A DNA stretch of 64,000 bases from Sciurus carolinensis (taxonomy: Eukaryota > Chordata > Mammalia > Rodentia > Sciuridae), in the NCBI RefSeq assembly GCF_902686445.1, contig NC_062232.1, positions 36,226,454-36,290,453 of the forward strand, written 5' to 3'. Numbering within the stretch: position 1 is the first letter of the stretch; each line of letters opens with the position of its first letter. Both the position numbers and the translations under genes were made by a program. Shown here in pieces: positions 11,521 to 23,600 of this stretch. The notes beneath the pieces were generated by a model. It was given only the letters and a program-made list of their open reading frames with translations. It did no database searches and was not told the origin of the DNA.

Positions 11521-12429
11521 AATTATTCAACTATTTTAATTCTGATAAAAGATCCTGCTGAAATCATAGTATTTTAAAATGCAATCATACCAGCTTTTGC
11601 ATGATGCTTATATCTAATTTCACTTTTAAAAAATCTGTTCCATTTTAATAAAATTTTAATTATTTTTTCTTTTAAAATAGAAAGTAGTGGATGCAGGGGC
11701 TTCCCTTGCATGAACATTGACTAGTAAGGCCCTTGTAGCCCTTTGACATTACCCACTCCAGGACCATATCCACATAAAATGGAAACACGGGCAAGGCCGA
11801 TACCCCAAAACACTTTCCAGGAGTGCCACAGTATGTCTCACCCCCGGTTCTGCCTTCCTGAGAAAGGAAAGACATCTGCCGATCTGGATGCAAAGAACTT
11901 TCTTCCCCATATCTGACTGCTCTGTAAGGTGCCTCCAACTCCTACCTCCTGAGTGCCAAACCCTGGAAATTCCATTGCCTGGATTTGTCCAGGAGTTATA
12001 GCAGTTGTGGCAGGATCTCTCTTTATTTTGCATTCCAAGTCAAGGTTTGACAACCCAAAAGCCCCAGGGAGCTGAGAAGAGCAGGTAAAGCATGAAGCAG
12101 GCAGGTGTAAAATGAAAGCCTTGAACATGGGTTTTGGAAAGCTGAACCAAAGCACTAAGATTAAATGTTGAGAAATAGAAAGCCAACCCAAACTTTTCTG
12201 TGGTTACTAGTTTAGAACCTTTGCTCTCAAATACCATCTGGGCCTCATTTCATTACTGGAGTTGTAGCTTCAACAGAGGACACCATTTTCAAAACAGCTC
12301 CCTGTTCCCAAGCAAAGCTCTTTATGAAACTAAGGAAATTCCCAGTTCGCAGGATATTTATAATGTAAGGATTATTGACCATCCTAAAACCAACAAATAA
12401 TCAAATCCTACCCACTTTATCAAGTTTTT
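11521..12429. other. Intron interval, unassigned, locally GC-richer
   Basis: The part at about 11680-12130 is richer in GC than its neighbours and has several overlapping short frames on the minus strand. None resembles a known protein. I cannot assign it to a repeat family. Confidence 0.35.
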
Positions 12430-12790
12430 TTTTTTCCTGGCTCATTACATGGACCCAGTCATCTGCCCAAGAGCTCAAGTCTAAAGCCTGAACTTTGAGT
12501 CTTTCTGGTCCCTTACCGCATTTTACCCAAATTTCACAACCCGGTCCTTGCCAGTTTCTCTAGCCTCTTTTTCTAGTCTGTATTTTATACTGGCAACACT
12601 GCACCATCTCCCCTTTGCTTCTTTTCATACCCCACATTGCTAAGTGTTTCTAAGCTTTTGTTCTGTTGAGATTTCAACTAATTCCATCTCATCACCACCA
12701 CCCCCAAACACTGCTCAGGTGTCACCTCCTCTAGACAGCTTGCCCTAACCAGCTCCCAGGGTGTGTCAGGAACCCCAAGTAGGGCTTTCC
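12430..12790 (+). mobile_element. L2 LINE 3' fragment, diverged
   Basis: CTGCTCAGGTGTCACCTCCT followed by a GACAGCTTGCCCTAACCA block is typical of the L2 3' region. The preceding CT-rich part fits the upstream section. Confidence 0.5.
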
Positions 12791-13529
12791 ACAGCAATGA
12801 GTACTTCATTCCTCATTGGACCACCCACAATAAGAAGGAGGCCACAGGAGAAGGCAAACTGAGGCGTTCATATCTAAATCCACAAGAATCTTTTTCGGAG
12901 CTCCACAATTTTAAACTTTTTGCTCCAATTATTTTTGGAAAGAGGCTTTTCCTGTTATTCCATACCAACAGATTGAAGATAGGTTGAAACCTTTCCATGT
13001 CTGGCCAAAACCCAGCTAGTGATTTGATAAAAGACTGAACAGAAAGCCAAAACAAGCTGGCAATGTTTGTGAAGGACAAGGTCTCAAATGGAAATCAAAT
13101 GAAATTACTTATACTTTTATTAGGTTTAATCCTTTTTTGAGAAAAGTATGCTTTTAAAAAAATGATAATTCCAGATCTCAGTGAGAGGTCCTGAACTCAG
13201 TTATCAAGATCAGTATCATAAGAGGACCTGGTGCACAAAAATTAGCACTACTGCAACAGGTTAAAGGGGAAATATCCAGTGTTGTCAGGGTAAATTATTC
13301 CAGGGGTGTCTGTGGTTGAGACCCAGTTTCACATTCATTTTAGAACATTTGCACAGTCATTCCAAATTAAAAACAAACCTAGATGATTTTAGTCAAAAGT
13401 CTAGATGTCATGCTGAGTGGTAGGTCCTAATCCTTGGCAATCCAATTATTTTAATTAATTCCTTAAGTTACATTGGTTCCAAAAAGGAAATTTTCATGCA
13501 GTTATAAAAATTAGACATCTTTCATATTC
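12791..13529. other. Intron interval, nothing recognised
   Basis: No repeat or exon signature was recognised here. Confidence 0.35.
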
Positions 13530-13735
13530 TGGGTCTGTCATTGACTAGGTGATCAGATGATCAAATTTATTCCATTTAAACCTTGATCTGCAGATCTATA
13601 AAAGAGTAATACTGTTTTCCCCTACCTCATTGAGTAGTTGTGATAGAAAGTGACACAATACATATATGATACTCTGCATAGGGCCATTGTACGGTGAGTG
13701 CCCAGCAAACATTTGTTTAATGAATGAATGAGTTC
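13530..13735 (+). mobile_element. MIR SINE, diverged
   Basis: A sense MIR order is visible: CTGGGTCTGTCATTGACTAG, AAAGAGTAATACTGTTTTCC, CCTACCTCATTGAGTAGTTG, and an ATTTGTTTAATGAATGAATG end. Confidence 0.65.
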
Positions 13736-13744
13736 AATACCTTA

Positions 13745-13930
13745 GAAAGCATTTGGCTTTGAAACTGGAAGAATTTGGTTCCAAATCCACACACTTAGGC
13801 ACTGTGGAATCTTGGACAAGTAGTTTCTTTACTTCTCTTTATTCCAGTGTATAAAACAGGGACTATACCTTCCAAGCAGGGTTGATACAAAGATTATGTG
13901 TGCAAAATTATTTGCATGTATGGGGCCTGC
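13745..13930 (+). mobile_element. MIR SINE, diverged
   Basis: This is a second, adjacent MIR in the same orientation: CTTTGAAACTGGAAGAATTT, TGGAATCTTGGACAAGTAGT, AAAACAGGGACTATACCTTC, then GGGTTGATACAAAGATTATG. Confidence 0.65.
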
Positions 13931-14540
13931 TGTTGCTATCTGGTGATGGGCTTAGGGAATGAATGATTCTTTTACTTCTTTACTTTCATCTTCTTACAAA
14001 TGCTTATTGACAATTTAGGACTTTTTACACACAATCTTTTATTGTTCTTTGATTCAATAGATGATTTATCTATAGGACAAGTCTAACAATAATGATATGA
14101 CCTCCTAGGTTTTAATATTTCTTTAAACTGTGCATGACACACACATACCCACATGCACACAAGTAATTAGATCTAAAACTGCCCTCTTTTTAACCTATAT
14201 GAAACAAATAGATAACTAGTGTCATAGATTGGATGAATGTTCACCAACCAGAGCAGAGAAAAGGCAAGGTCATTTTTTCCATATCGATAATATTTCAGTC
14301 ATGGACTTAGAGCAATCTAAGCAGTATCTTATACTTAGTTGTCATTAGAACGAATATTGTAGCTTCTATTCTCTAAAATTAATACCATTGACAGATTTAT
14401 TCCTGCAATTAAATGAATAATATTTCTAAAACCCTAGTTCACAATTTCCTATTGTCCAAAATGGCTGTTTCATACTTTTTCTTCTTAAATTTCTTACACA
14501 ATACCAACCCACCCCCATCTCTCTTCAACTAATAACCCTG
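13931..14540. other. Intron interval, nothing recognised
   Basis: AT-rich sequence with no nameable element. Confidence 0.35.
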
Positions 14541-15012
14541 TACTGTGGTTTGGATATGATTTGTCCCCCAAGGATTCATGTGCTGGGAGCTTGGTCTCCA
14601 GTGTGGCAGCATTGAAGTGATGGAACCTTTAAGAGGTGGGGCCTAGTGGAAGGTAATTACGTCAGTTATGGGGGCTCCACCCTCAAGAATGGATAAATGC
14701 TACTCTCCAGAAATGTGTTGGATCTGAGAGGAGTGGACTGGTTTCCAGGAGGGTAGTTTGTTATAAAAAGAATAAGCCTGGTTCATCCCCATCTTTTGAT
14801 CCCTGTTTCATCATGTGATCCCTTCTACCCTCAGTCTTTTCCCTTTTCATTTCTTTGCTATGTTGTCATGTAGCCAGTGGGCCCTCATCAGAATGCTGGT
14901 GCCATGTTATTTGAACTGTCTAGCCACGAGAATTGTGAGACAAATACACATCTTTACTTTATAAAGTACCTAGCCTCAGGTATTGTTTTATAGCAACACA
15001 ACATGAACTTAG
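14541..15012 (+). mobile_element. MaLR-type solo LTR
   Basis: The start resembles the MaLR 5' end (TACTGTGGTTTGGATATGAT). AAGAGGTGGGGCCTAGTGGA is internal, and the end reads TCAGGTATTGTTTTATAGCA. No internal retroviral genes are present. Confidence 0.8.
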
Positions 15013-15139
15013 GATATTCTGACTCATTTGTCATGGAGAAAATGAAAGAATTTGCTCATCTTTCCAGAATAAATCTACCTACACCCCTTCTGTGCTTGCG
15101 TTGCTGCTTTACTTCCTATTTTGTAAAAGAAGTGTCTTT

Positions 15140-16154
15140 TCTTTAGGGTAGCCAATACTCCCCACTCTCTTTGGATCCTAATACCCCCAGGTTTTGTTCC
15201 CCTAATTATAAACTTCTCTCCCAAATAAGCAACTTCTCCTTCTCTCCTGGATCAATTACCACCAGCCCCCAAAACCGTGCTAGTGTCTCCCATTTCCAAC
15301 CAACCTAACTTTGACCCAACATCTCCTTTCAGCTATAATCACTTCATATCACTTCTTCAAGAGTAATCTATATATGTTGTCACTATTTCCCCATCTCCCA
15401 TCTCACCATTCAACTGAGTTTGCTCTTATCCAGGATGCGAGTGACTTCATGCTGCCAAATCCAGTCTTGGATCAACCTTTGCCCTTAAATTATTTGTTTT
15501 CTTAACAGCTTTTGCTCAGGCCCTCCTTCTTGCCCTACTAGCTTCACTTTCTTTGAGTCATATACTTCCTTGAGTTTCTTCCTTTCTACCTTGTTGCTCC
15601 TTCTTAGACTCCTTTGCTGGATCTGTCACTTCTTCCCAATTTCTAAGTCTTGAGAAACCCAGGACTCTCCCCTTTAACTTCTTTATTTTTTTTCCTTTTT
15701 AATAAAATTCCCAGGTAATATTATCCAATCCCAAGGCCTTAAAGCTTCAAACTTGATATATAAACTGTCTACTTATTTGTACTTTCAATTATGTAATAAA
15801 CATCTTACACTTAATATGTCCTAAGTAGTATGCTTGAATCCCCTCTCCCAAAACAATTGTTTTCCAGACTTTTCCATCTCAGTAATGGTACCACAATTCA
15901 CCCATTTATTCAGGACAAAATCCATGAATTTTCCTTGATTATTTATTTCTCTGACCACTCTGCCCTCCAGTCAATACATCAGCAAGTCAACTCTACCTAA
16001 ATACAACCATTTCTTAGCACCCCTATTACTGTCTTAGTCTAAGATGATACCATCTCTTCTTTGGACCATTGCAATAGCCTTGCGATTGCTTCTACTCTTG
16101 CCTGTCACTGTCTAAGATTTACAAAGCACTGTCAAAGATTTACAAAGTGCTTTG

Positions 16155-16197
<43 letters not shown>

Positions 16198-16925
16198 TGT
16201 GTACAGTACCAGGGATTCAACTCAGGCACTCAACCACTAAGCCACATCCCCAGTCCTATTTTGTATTTTATTTAGAGACAAAGTCTCACTGAGTTGCTTG
16301 GAGCCTCACTTTTGCCAAGGCTGGCTTTGAACAGTGCTCCTCCTGCCTCAGCCTCCTGAGTCACTGCAATTACAGGCGTGTACCTCTATACATGGCTCAG
16401 GACATATTTTGAACAACAACAACAACAACAAACTCGACATATTTCTTTGTTTCAAATCTTTCAATGATTTATATTGCAAACAGGAGATCTTACCCCAACA
16501 CCTAACATACAGGACCTACCTATCTTGCCTTCCTACCCCTTTCTAATTTCACTCCATCATGTTCTTTGAACCTGTAAAAGTCACCCCCATCTTAGGGGCT
16601 TTGCAATAATTATCCCAATCTGTTGTAACACTCTTCCCATTGATATTACATGTTCAGTATCACAGATCTCAGCTCACATCTCATCTTTAAGGAAGAGACA
16701 TCCCCTAACTCTGTTCTATGACCCCATCATATTTTATTTTACATGAATTACTATCAAGCAGTACTTTGTAGGGAGGTAAGTATTTGGGTGGTTCATTGGT
16801 TATTTATTATGTGTCACACACATGCACTGGGCTATAACCTCTGTGAGGATTGGAATAATGCTCATGTTGCTTCCTGCTTTATCCCCAGCATCTGACATAC
16901 AGACAACCTCAATAAATATTAGTTG
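15140..16925 (+). mobile_element. L2-like LINE, ORF2 3' part and 3' UTR, interrupted by a SINE
   Basis: A long CT-rich, diverged LINE shows blocks of the L2-type 3' ORF and UTR in order: CTCCTTTGCTGGATCTGTCA, CAGTCAATACATCAGCAAGT, GGACCATTGCAATAGCCTTG, and the tail CTCAATAAATATTAGTTGCTGG. A B1-ID SINE splits it at 16157-16398. No intact frame remains. Confidence 0.65.
16157..16398 (-). mobile_element. B1-ID composite SINE with (GT)n tail
   Basis: The (GT)n tract at 16157-16204 replaces the tail. Antisense ID (TAAGCCACATCCCCAGTCC) and antisense B1 parts (CTCCTGCCTCAGCCTCCTGA) follow. It is inserted in the L2-like element. Confidence 0.9.
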
Positions 16926-17589
16926 CTGGCATGAAAGACATCAGGAGAGGCAATTAGTTCAGCAGGGAAAGATGAAAAGTGGCTCATTTTGCAAAGAACT
17001 TATTCCATTAGACTCCTCAGAATGCATTTCTACTCAAAATCTGATGAATCACAGAATTCATTTTAATGTTAATGTGACCACTTGATCACAGGTGTCCCTT
17101 ACTTTTTTCAGCCCCCAATTTTCAGTTCCAAATGTCTTTTTAATTACAAATTTAATAGGAACATTTATTTGGAATAAACTGAAGTATTAATGCAGATGTG
17201 CAGTCTTCCATCTGAACAAGGATTCAAAACGGGCCCTCAAATGGTGACAGCATAATGTCAACAATGCAACTTGCCTACTTCATATCTAATGTCTGTGGAG
17301 TGCCCTTTAATCCATAACATCATTTTGGGTCCTTGTCAGAAAATTAAAGAGCTGCCTCTGCTGAAGTTCACTGGAACACCTGCAATTCTGAAACTTATTT
17401 TAAGGGTTTTTTTTATTAATTATTAATTCCCCTGGGGCATTTAAATTTTATGACTATACTGTTAGATTGTTGAAAATAAAAATACTAGTCTATGGTATCC
17501 TAGCCACTTACAGAAACTTTTTACAGATTAAACGTGTTTTAATCTGTATTTTAGCTTATAAATAACATGCATGCACATGCATACATGCT

Positions 17590-17622
<33 letters not shown>

Positions 17623-18060
17623 GTGTTGTGAAGTACCTTAATAACAAACCCTTTGTACTCCCTAGTTTTGGGCACAGCCCCAAAACTGTCATATCATCCA
17701 GCTTTCCAAGTTAAAAGGTGAAACCACTTTTGCTGGCAGAGGCCAATTCTATCTTGTTTAAGGGCGTATAATCCAGACCTAAGGAAACTTTAATCCTTGA
17801 CAAATTCCTCCTAGACGAAGGAACAAATCTTTTGTCAACTGAAGATGGCAATGTCACCACTCACACTCACAATTGCTAAAAATACGTTTTAAAGGTCTTT
17901 CATGGCAAATTTCTAAATCCAGAAAATTATGCTGTGATAGTATGTTCTTCTTTGCCTCTCTGTCCCTCTGGATTTATGTTTGATCCCACAAGCCTTTATT
18001 GCTGGAGCTCCTTTGCTCTGCACTGTGTCTGTTTAGGTGTCTCCATGTATATTCTTCTTT
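16926..18060. other. Intron interval: one TG tract, otherwise unassigned
   Basis: The part at 17200-17470 is repeat-free by eye with a mixed composition, and is a fair candidate for a conserved non-coding element. A (TG)n tract lies at 17588-17628. No exon was recognised. Confidence 0.35.
17588..17628 (+). repeat. (TG)n microsatellite
   Basis: TG dinucleotides with two A interruptions, not attached to a recognisable SINE. Confidence 0.9.
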
Positions 18061-18065
18061 TAAAA

Positions 18066-18197
18066 TTTTTTTTAGTTATAGATGTACACAATACCATTGT
18101 TTTATTTTTAATTATTTTTATGTGGTGCTGAGGATCGAACCCAGTGCCTTACATGTGCCAGGCAAGCGCTCTACCACTGAGCCACAACCCCAACCCC
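18066..18197 (-). mobile_element. ID SINE with sciurid-type 3' extension
   Basis: The antisense ID body (GAGGATCGAACCCAGTGCCT, AAGCGCTCTACCACTGAGCC) is preceded by a shared extension (TTTAGTTATAGATGTACACA, then TTATTTTTAATTATTTTTAT). Similar extensions occur at 27033-27169, 32742-32867, 38368-38478 (+) and 48000-48113. Confidence 0.88.
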
Positions 18198-18894
18198 TCC
18201 GTGTATATTCTTAGCTTTGTGTCTACCATGTCCATCTTCCCCAATGTTTCCCCAATTCCTTCTGCCTCCCTTAACTGACCAAAAAGCAAAGCCAATAAAC
18301 ATTTGCTGATTTTCACAAACTGAAGATTGATTTGTTGGCTTGGATGAGAATGTATAGATATTTGAGAGTTATCTTAGTAAAGGTGAGTTTTGAAACCACT
18401 GAGTTCCCCTGGAGGTTTGTAAAAGTAGTAGAAACATGATACAACTTGAATAATGACACTACACAGAAAACATGTTCAAAGAAGCCTATGTATTGGATTA
18501 GTCCATTTTAATTGCAGTATCAGGAATCATGCTGCAGATTTGGCCAAACACCTGGGTGAGAACTCTATACACTAGACATTTTTGGAAGGCCCATAGAAGA
18601 GGGTATATACACCAGAAGGACAGAAAAGCTCTCAAAGGCAGAGGAGCAATTTGTCAGCTTGACCGAGATGTTTCTGGTATTAGTTACTTATCAATTCAGA
18701 AACATAAAACACTAATAAACACTGGCTTATTCAAATCAAGAACAGATCCCACTTGTAGTTCCAGCTACAAGTCAAGAAAAAAATTAAAATAAAAATTACC
18801 TTCCCAGAAAATATAATTGAGTTATAGACGAGAAAAATGTTTGACTTTGCTAGTAATTAAAAATGAGAAACAACCATTTTTACTTCTCAATTTG
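18198..18894. other. Intron interval, nothing recognised
   Basis: No repeat or exon signature was recognised here. Confidence 0.35.
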
Positions 18895-19480
18895 AGGAAG
18901 ACTGAAAAAAATGATGATATTAAATGCTCCCAACAGTGTGATGAAACAAATCTGCTGGAAGAATAATTGGGAAAGCACTTGGGAAAAGCAATTTGGCAGC
19001 ATCTGTCAAAAACTTAAAACTCTCCGTATTTTAAAATCAGATGTTATTACTCTATGATTCAATTTTAAGGACATAATACCAAATATGGAAAAAAGTAATT
19101 ATTCCTAAAGATATTGAGTGCACTGTCATTTATAATAAACATACTAACACATAATAATTATGTCCTATGGTCTGGTATTAGTTAAGTAAGTTATGATATG
19201 ACTTATTTGATGTTACTTGAATTATGTTCATAAAGACTATAATATGGAAAATACTTATGTTGTAATATCAGATGAAAAGATACAAAATTGTGTTTATGAG
19301 AAGGACTACAAATATAAATGTGTGGCACAGGTTCTCATGCACATGCATGTGCATGTGTGGGCACACACATGTGCACACACACACAGAGAACCAAAATAAA
19401 TGTATGAAAAAAGACTTGAAGAAAATATATCCCAATTATCTTTTAATGATAGAATTTAAAATGAATTTATAAAAATAATT
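18895..19480 (+). mobile_element. Old L1 or HAL1-type LINE 3' fragment
   Basis: Blocks resembling an old LINE 3' region are present: AGCAATTTGGCAGCATCTGT, TTATTACTCTATGATTCAAT, then CACTGTCATTTATAATAAAC and a long AT-rich 3' part. A CA/TG-rich tract lies at about 19333-19384. It is highly diverged. Confidence 0.45.
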
Positions 19481-19483
19481 TAT

Positions 19484-19551
19484 CCAGGGGTGTAACTCAG
19501 TGGTAGAGTATCTGCTTAGCATGCATAAGGTCCTGGGTTCCATCTCCAGCA

Positions 19552-19598
<47 letters not shown>
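19484..19598 (+). mobile_element. ID SINE with (CA)n tail
   Basis: The ID body (GTAACTCAGTGGTAGAGTAT, GGGTTCCATCTCCAGC) runs straight into a (CA)n microsatellite at 19554-19598. Confidence 0.9.
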
Positions 19599-19600
<2 letters not shown>

Positions 19601-20388
19601 TTACCCAGAATTAGTCATCAGTCCCCAAGCCCCTATCTTGTCATGACACCATTTTGGACAATTAAATTTACTGGACTACTTTCAGAATTCTCTATATAAA
19701 TAATGAGCTTTTCTTCAAAAATTTATACTTTTTAGAGATCTAAAATTAGGCATTTAGAGTCACATAATTGCAAAACTTCTCTATAAATCACAGTCTATCA
19801 TCCTTAATATTGCCACTAAACTTCCCTAGTTCAGAAAAAAAATGGATGCAAGTAAATTGATAGAAATGCTGACTTTTATACCAAATTAAATAAAAATAAA
19901 TTCAACTACTTGATATTTTATAAAATTTACTTCAATTACAACCTAATGATCAGGCTGGGAATTGGAGAGAAGGACGCACATTATTTTTTCAAGGCTAGGG
20001 AGCTGTTTTCCTTAATTGTGTTTTCTTTAACACCACCAATACATCTTTATTAGATTACACTGTAAACTTTAGAATTTAATAACATTGTTTATATTGTGCT
20101 TTCTAAACTGATGAATACAATGTAATTATTGCTCACCAATTAAGGGATTGAACTTGGCATCTCTATCTGTAACTCCAGATTCAGGGTCTAATAAAAATGC
20201 CCTGGTATTCACATGAAAAACAACTAAGGAAAATACTTATTACATGTTAAATATAATAAGTATATATATTTTTCATGCAAATATACACAACATACACATA
20301 CATAAGCATACACTTAAATATCCATGGAAATATTTCTTTAATAGGTGGTAATATGAATATTGGGGCACTTGTTGATTTTGCAAGCATG

Positions 20389-20422
<34 letters not shown>

Positions 20423-21139
20423 CTATATACATAAGTATATAATCTATATACATAGGCAAAACATTATTACCACATATCTGTTATTTAGTATAACCTTTTA
20501 TAGTGATGAGTATGTTTTACCTTTATTGGTCTCATGAGTGTCATTTATGAATGGAAACTAAAATGTGTGTCCAAATTTCCATTTAGTTTGCATTTCATTC
20601 CTCGAAGCTCACCTTCTTTCACACCATTTCCCAAGACTGCCAATTGTCAGGGCCATGGTCCAGCAAATAACCAACTCAAACAATAGATGGATAAACAGTG
20701 TTTTGGTGAATGGGTTTATCTCTGCCAATGAGATCTTATTTAGACTTTGGGTCTAACTTCACAGAGGAGGTTTAGGTTTGATTATTAATTCAACAATCAA
20801 GATGACCCAGAGTTAGCTTTTAAAGGATGGGGGGGTGCAGTTTGGCATGGTTCATGGATCCCATGTCTCTATTTAGCCTTTGGAAGGCTAAGTAAGATCA
20901 GAACTAGGTCAGCCTCAGGCAATATCTTACCTGAAGAAATGGAGTTGGCTAAGAGTTTTGTCCAATGGATTTCTTGAAGCCCCAACTACCTGGGAAATGC
21001 ATATGAGAGAAGCAGACAACCCCAAAAGTCAGGCACCCCTACCCTCTTTCGAGAAGGCAACATATAATAACGACTTTCCAGGTGTACCTGTACTATGAGA
21101 AATCCAATAAATCATTGCAGAATATATCTTTAAATCTTA
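19599..21139. other. Intron interval: one AT tract, otherwise unassigned
   Basis: AT-rich sequence with a (TA)n tract at 20387-20420. Nothing else was recognised. Confidence 0.35.
20387..20420. repeat. (TA)n microsatellite
   Basis: Alternating TA with one G interruption, set in AT-rich sequence. Confidence 0.85.
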
Positions 21140-21460
21140 AGAAGTTGATCCTCAAAAGGTTAAATACAGAGTTCCCATTATGACCCAGCAACTGCCCCTA
21201 GTTATGTATCCAAGAGAAGTGAAAACATGTCCACACAAAAACTTGTATACAAATGTTCATGACAGCACTGTTTATAATAACCAACATCTGAAGAGTTCAT
21301 CAACTAATGAATAAGCATATTATGGTTTATCCATACAATGGAATATTATTCATCCTTGGAAAGAAATGAAGTGCTGATACATGCAACAACATGGATGAAC
21401 CCTGAAATCACTGTAAATGAAAGAAGCTAGGCACAAAAGGTCACTTATAGTATGATTCAT

Positions 21461-21889
21461 TATAGTTTAGATATGAGGTGTGTGAGACAAAAGCTCATGT
21501 GTGAGACAAAGTAAGAAGGTTTAGAGGTGAAATGATTGGGTTGTGAGAGCCTTAACCTAATAGTGAATTAATCCCCTGATAGGATTAACTGAGTGGTAAC
21601 AGTAGGCCGGTAGGGTGTGGCTGGAGGAGGTAGGTCACTGGAGGTATGCTTTGGGGGTATATATTTTGTCCCTGGTGAGCAGAGTTCTCTCTCTGTTTCT
21701 TGATTGTCATGTCCTGAGCTGTCATGCCTTTTTGCCCTGATATGTTGTTTCACTTTGGACACAGAGCAATAGAACAAGGTATTTATGGACTGAGACCTCT
21801 GAAACCATGAGCCTCAAGATAAACTCTTCCTTCACTGATTGTTCTTGTCAGGTTTTTTGGTCACAGTGATGAAAAAGCTGACTAAGACA
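21461..21889 (+). mobile_element. MaLR-type solo LTR nested in L1
   Basis: The start is TATAGTTTAGATATGAGGTG. TGGAGGAGGTAGGTCACTGG is internal. CTGAAACCATGAGCCTCAAG and an end GTCACAGTGATGAAAAAGCT complete the MaLR-like order. It is inserted in the old L1, so it is younger than that L1. No viral coding sequence remains. Confidence 0.75.
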
Positions 21890-21920
21890 TATAGTATGTG
21901 TCCATTTATATAAAATGTAA

Positions 21921-21991
21921 ATTATCTACACCTCTGGCAACTACTAGCCTGCTGATGAAGCAGGCTAGTGGTTGCCAGAGGTGCAGATAAT
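21921..21991. repeat. 32-bp inverted repeat with 7-base loop
   Basis: The left arm (21921-21952) and right arm (21960-21991) are reverse complements with two mismatches; the loop is TGATGAA. The right arm agrees with the normal L1 3' UTR (CTAGTGGTTGCCAGAGG). The left arm is therefore probably an inverted copy written over the original sequence. Confidence 0.92.
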
Positions 21992-22180
21992 GGTGGTGAT
22001 GGCCAGGAATGGGGAATGACTGCTAGGGGGTATAGGATTTCCTTTGGAGGGGAACAAAAATGTTTGAAAATTACATTAGAGTAATAGTCATATGATCCTG
22101 TGAATACATTAAAAACCAATGAATTGAACATTTAAATGAGTGAACTCTATGTGAATGATAAATCAACAAAGCTATTATTT

Positions 22181-23424
22181 TAAAAATCTTATGAAGGTGA
22201 AATTTTGGACCTCAATAAGAATGATTATTAGTATTATTACTTCTTCAAGTTATGTGAGGTTTTAATAAAAGATGTTGTAGAATTGCTGTTGATGCCCCAT
22301 TCATATTTCCTCCTCATGCACTTTTATAGGCAATCACTCCTTCCTTGAGCCTCCCTGACTCTTTGCCCAAAAGCTTTTTCTGGCTACAGGTGCCATTGGG
22401 CCATTAAATCCTGCAGCTCCTTCACACCTCAGTGGGGATAACGGAGGAATATCCTACAGTGCCTCCCAGTTCCCCAACAGGATTGAGTGCCAAGCTTGAA
22501 AACACACCCTTTCTCCATTGGCTTCCTTGCTTGTCCCACCTCTCTTCTTCACTCCCCACTCCCCTACTGGTACAGCTGGACTCACCTCCCAAATAAATGA
22601 CTTGCATCCAAATCTTTGCCTCAGGGTCTGCTCCTAGGAGCACCAAAACCAAGTTACATTTTACTCTTTCTTTTCAAATAATATTCTTATCTTACATTAC
22701 TAGAAAGATCTGAAATGATTGTTGGTCAGGTCATTAAAAGAACACTTCTGCGGTTTTCTGTTTAGCCAACACAGAGAGAGAGATTTTAGAATTAGCTTTT
22801 ATTGATTTGTATTGACAAATAACACTGAATTTCTGTAATTCACCATAACTGCAGTATATGTTTTCAATGGACTGAGGCTATAGACCAGGCTACATGGGAA
22901 ATGCGGTAGCCTTTGGAGCAGGGGTCTCCAGAGGCACTGCCTCACCTAGGACTCAGTCTACAAGATTCTGAGACTTCAGTCCTATCAGTGTAGGAAAAAC
23001 CAGTAGCATAATGGCAGTGTCTCCAGCACATGGAAACACTATAAAGGATTTCAGGGGAGCATAGCAGGAACACTGAAGCTGGTAGAGACTAATGCATAGA
23101 AGATTCCAGAATCAGCCAAGTGTTAGTGACTACTCTGTGTCCTCTAGAATTTAGTATAAATGATGGTCCTACTCAGAGGGTCAGAAAAGTGTATGTCATG
23201 GAAGTATTGCCATCAAAGTATCAAAGGCACAAAATCAGGACATTTTATTGGGACTCCAGATATTAAACTTTTGCTAAAGTTTGTGAGAATAATCAAATCC
23301 TTTCTGAGAACAGTGAGCCATATGCATTAGCAAAACAAAATATCAACTAAAAAAACTTCAAGATGGAAAATGGTATATGACCATCTTACTTGAAGTATTT
23401 ACTTATTTATTTAATTCATTTATT
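22181..23424. other. Intron interval, possible old repeat at 22265-22645
   Basis: The part at 22265-22645 ends in AATAAATGACTTGCATCCAA followed by CAGGGTCTGCTCCTAGGAG. This resembles the 3' end of an old interspersed repeat, perhaps an LTR, but I cannot name it. The rest is unassigned. Confidence 0.35.
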
Positions 23425-23600
23425 TTGTAGAACTAGACATTGAACCCAGGGGTGCTCTTCCACTGAAATACATTCCCAGTCCTTTTTTATTGTTTGAGAC
23501 AGGGTCTCAATAAGTTGCCCAGGCTGACCTCAAACCTGCAATCCTCCTGCCTTAGCCTTCCAAGTAGCTGAGATTACAGGCATGTGCCATGATATACAAT
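23425..23600 (-). mobile_element. B1-ID composite SINE, diverged
   Basis: Antisense ID (CATTGAACCCAGGGGTGCTC) and B1 parts (GAGACAGGGTCTCAATAAGT, CAATCCTCCTGCCTTAGCC). TTTATTTAATTCATTTATTT precedes it. Confidence 0.85.

Larger units (their letters stand above)
21140..22180 (+). mobile_element. Old L1 (ORF2 end and 3' UTR), interrupted by an LTR
   Basis: The left part (to about 21460) has ORF2-end blocks: TTATGACCCAGCAACTGCCC, ATACAATGGAATATTATTCA, CATGGATGAACCCTGAAATC. The right part (from 21890) continues with the 3' UTR (GTCCATTTATATAAAATGTA, CTAGTGGTTGCCAGAGG). TATAGTATG flanks the LTR on both sides (21446-21454 and 21890-21898). The right part also holds a fold-back inverted repeat. Confidence 0.8.
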
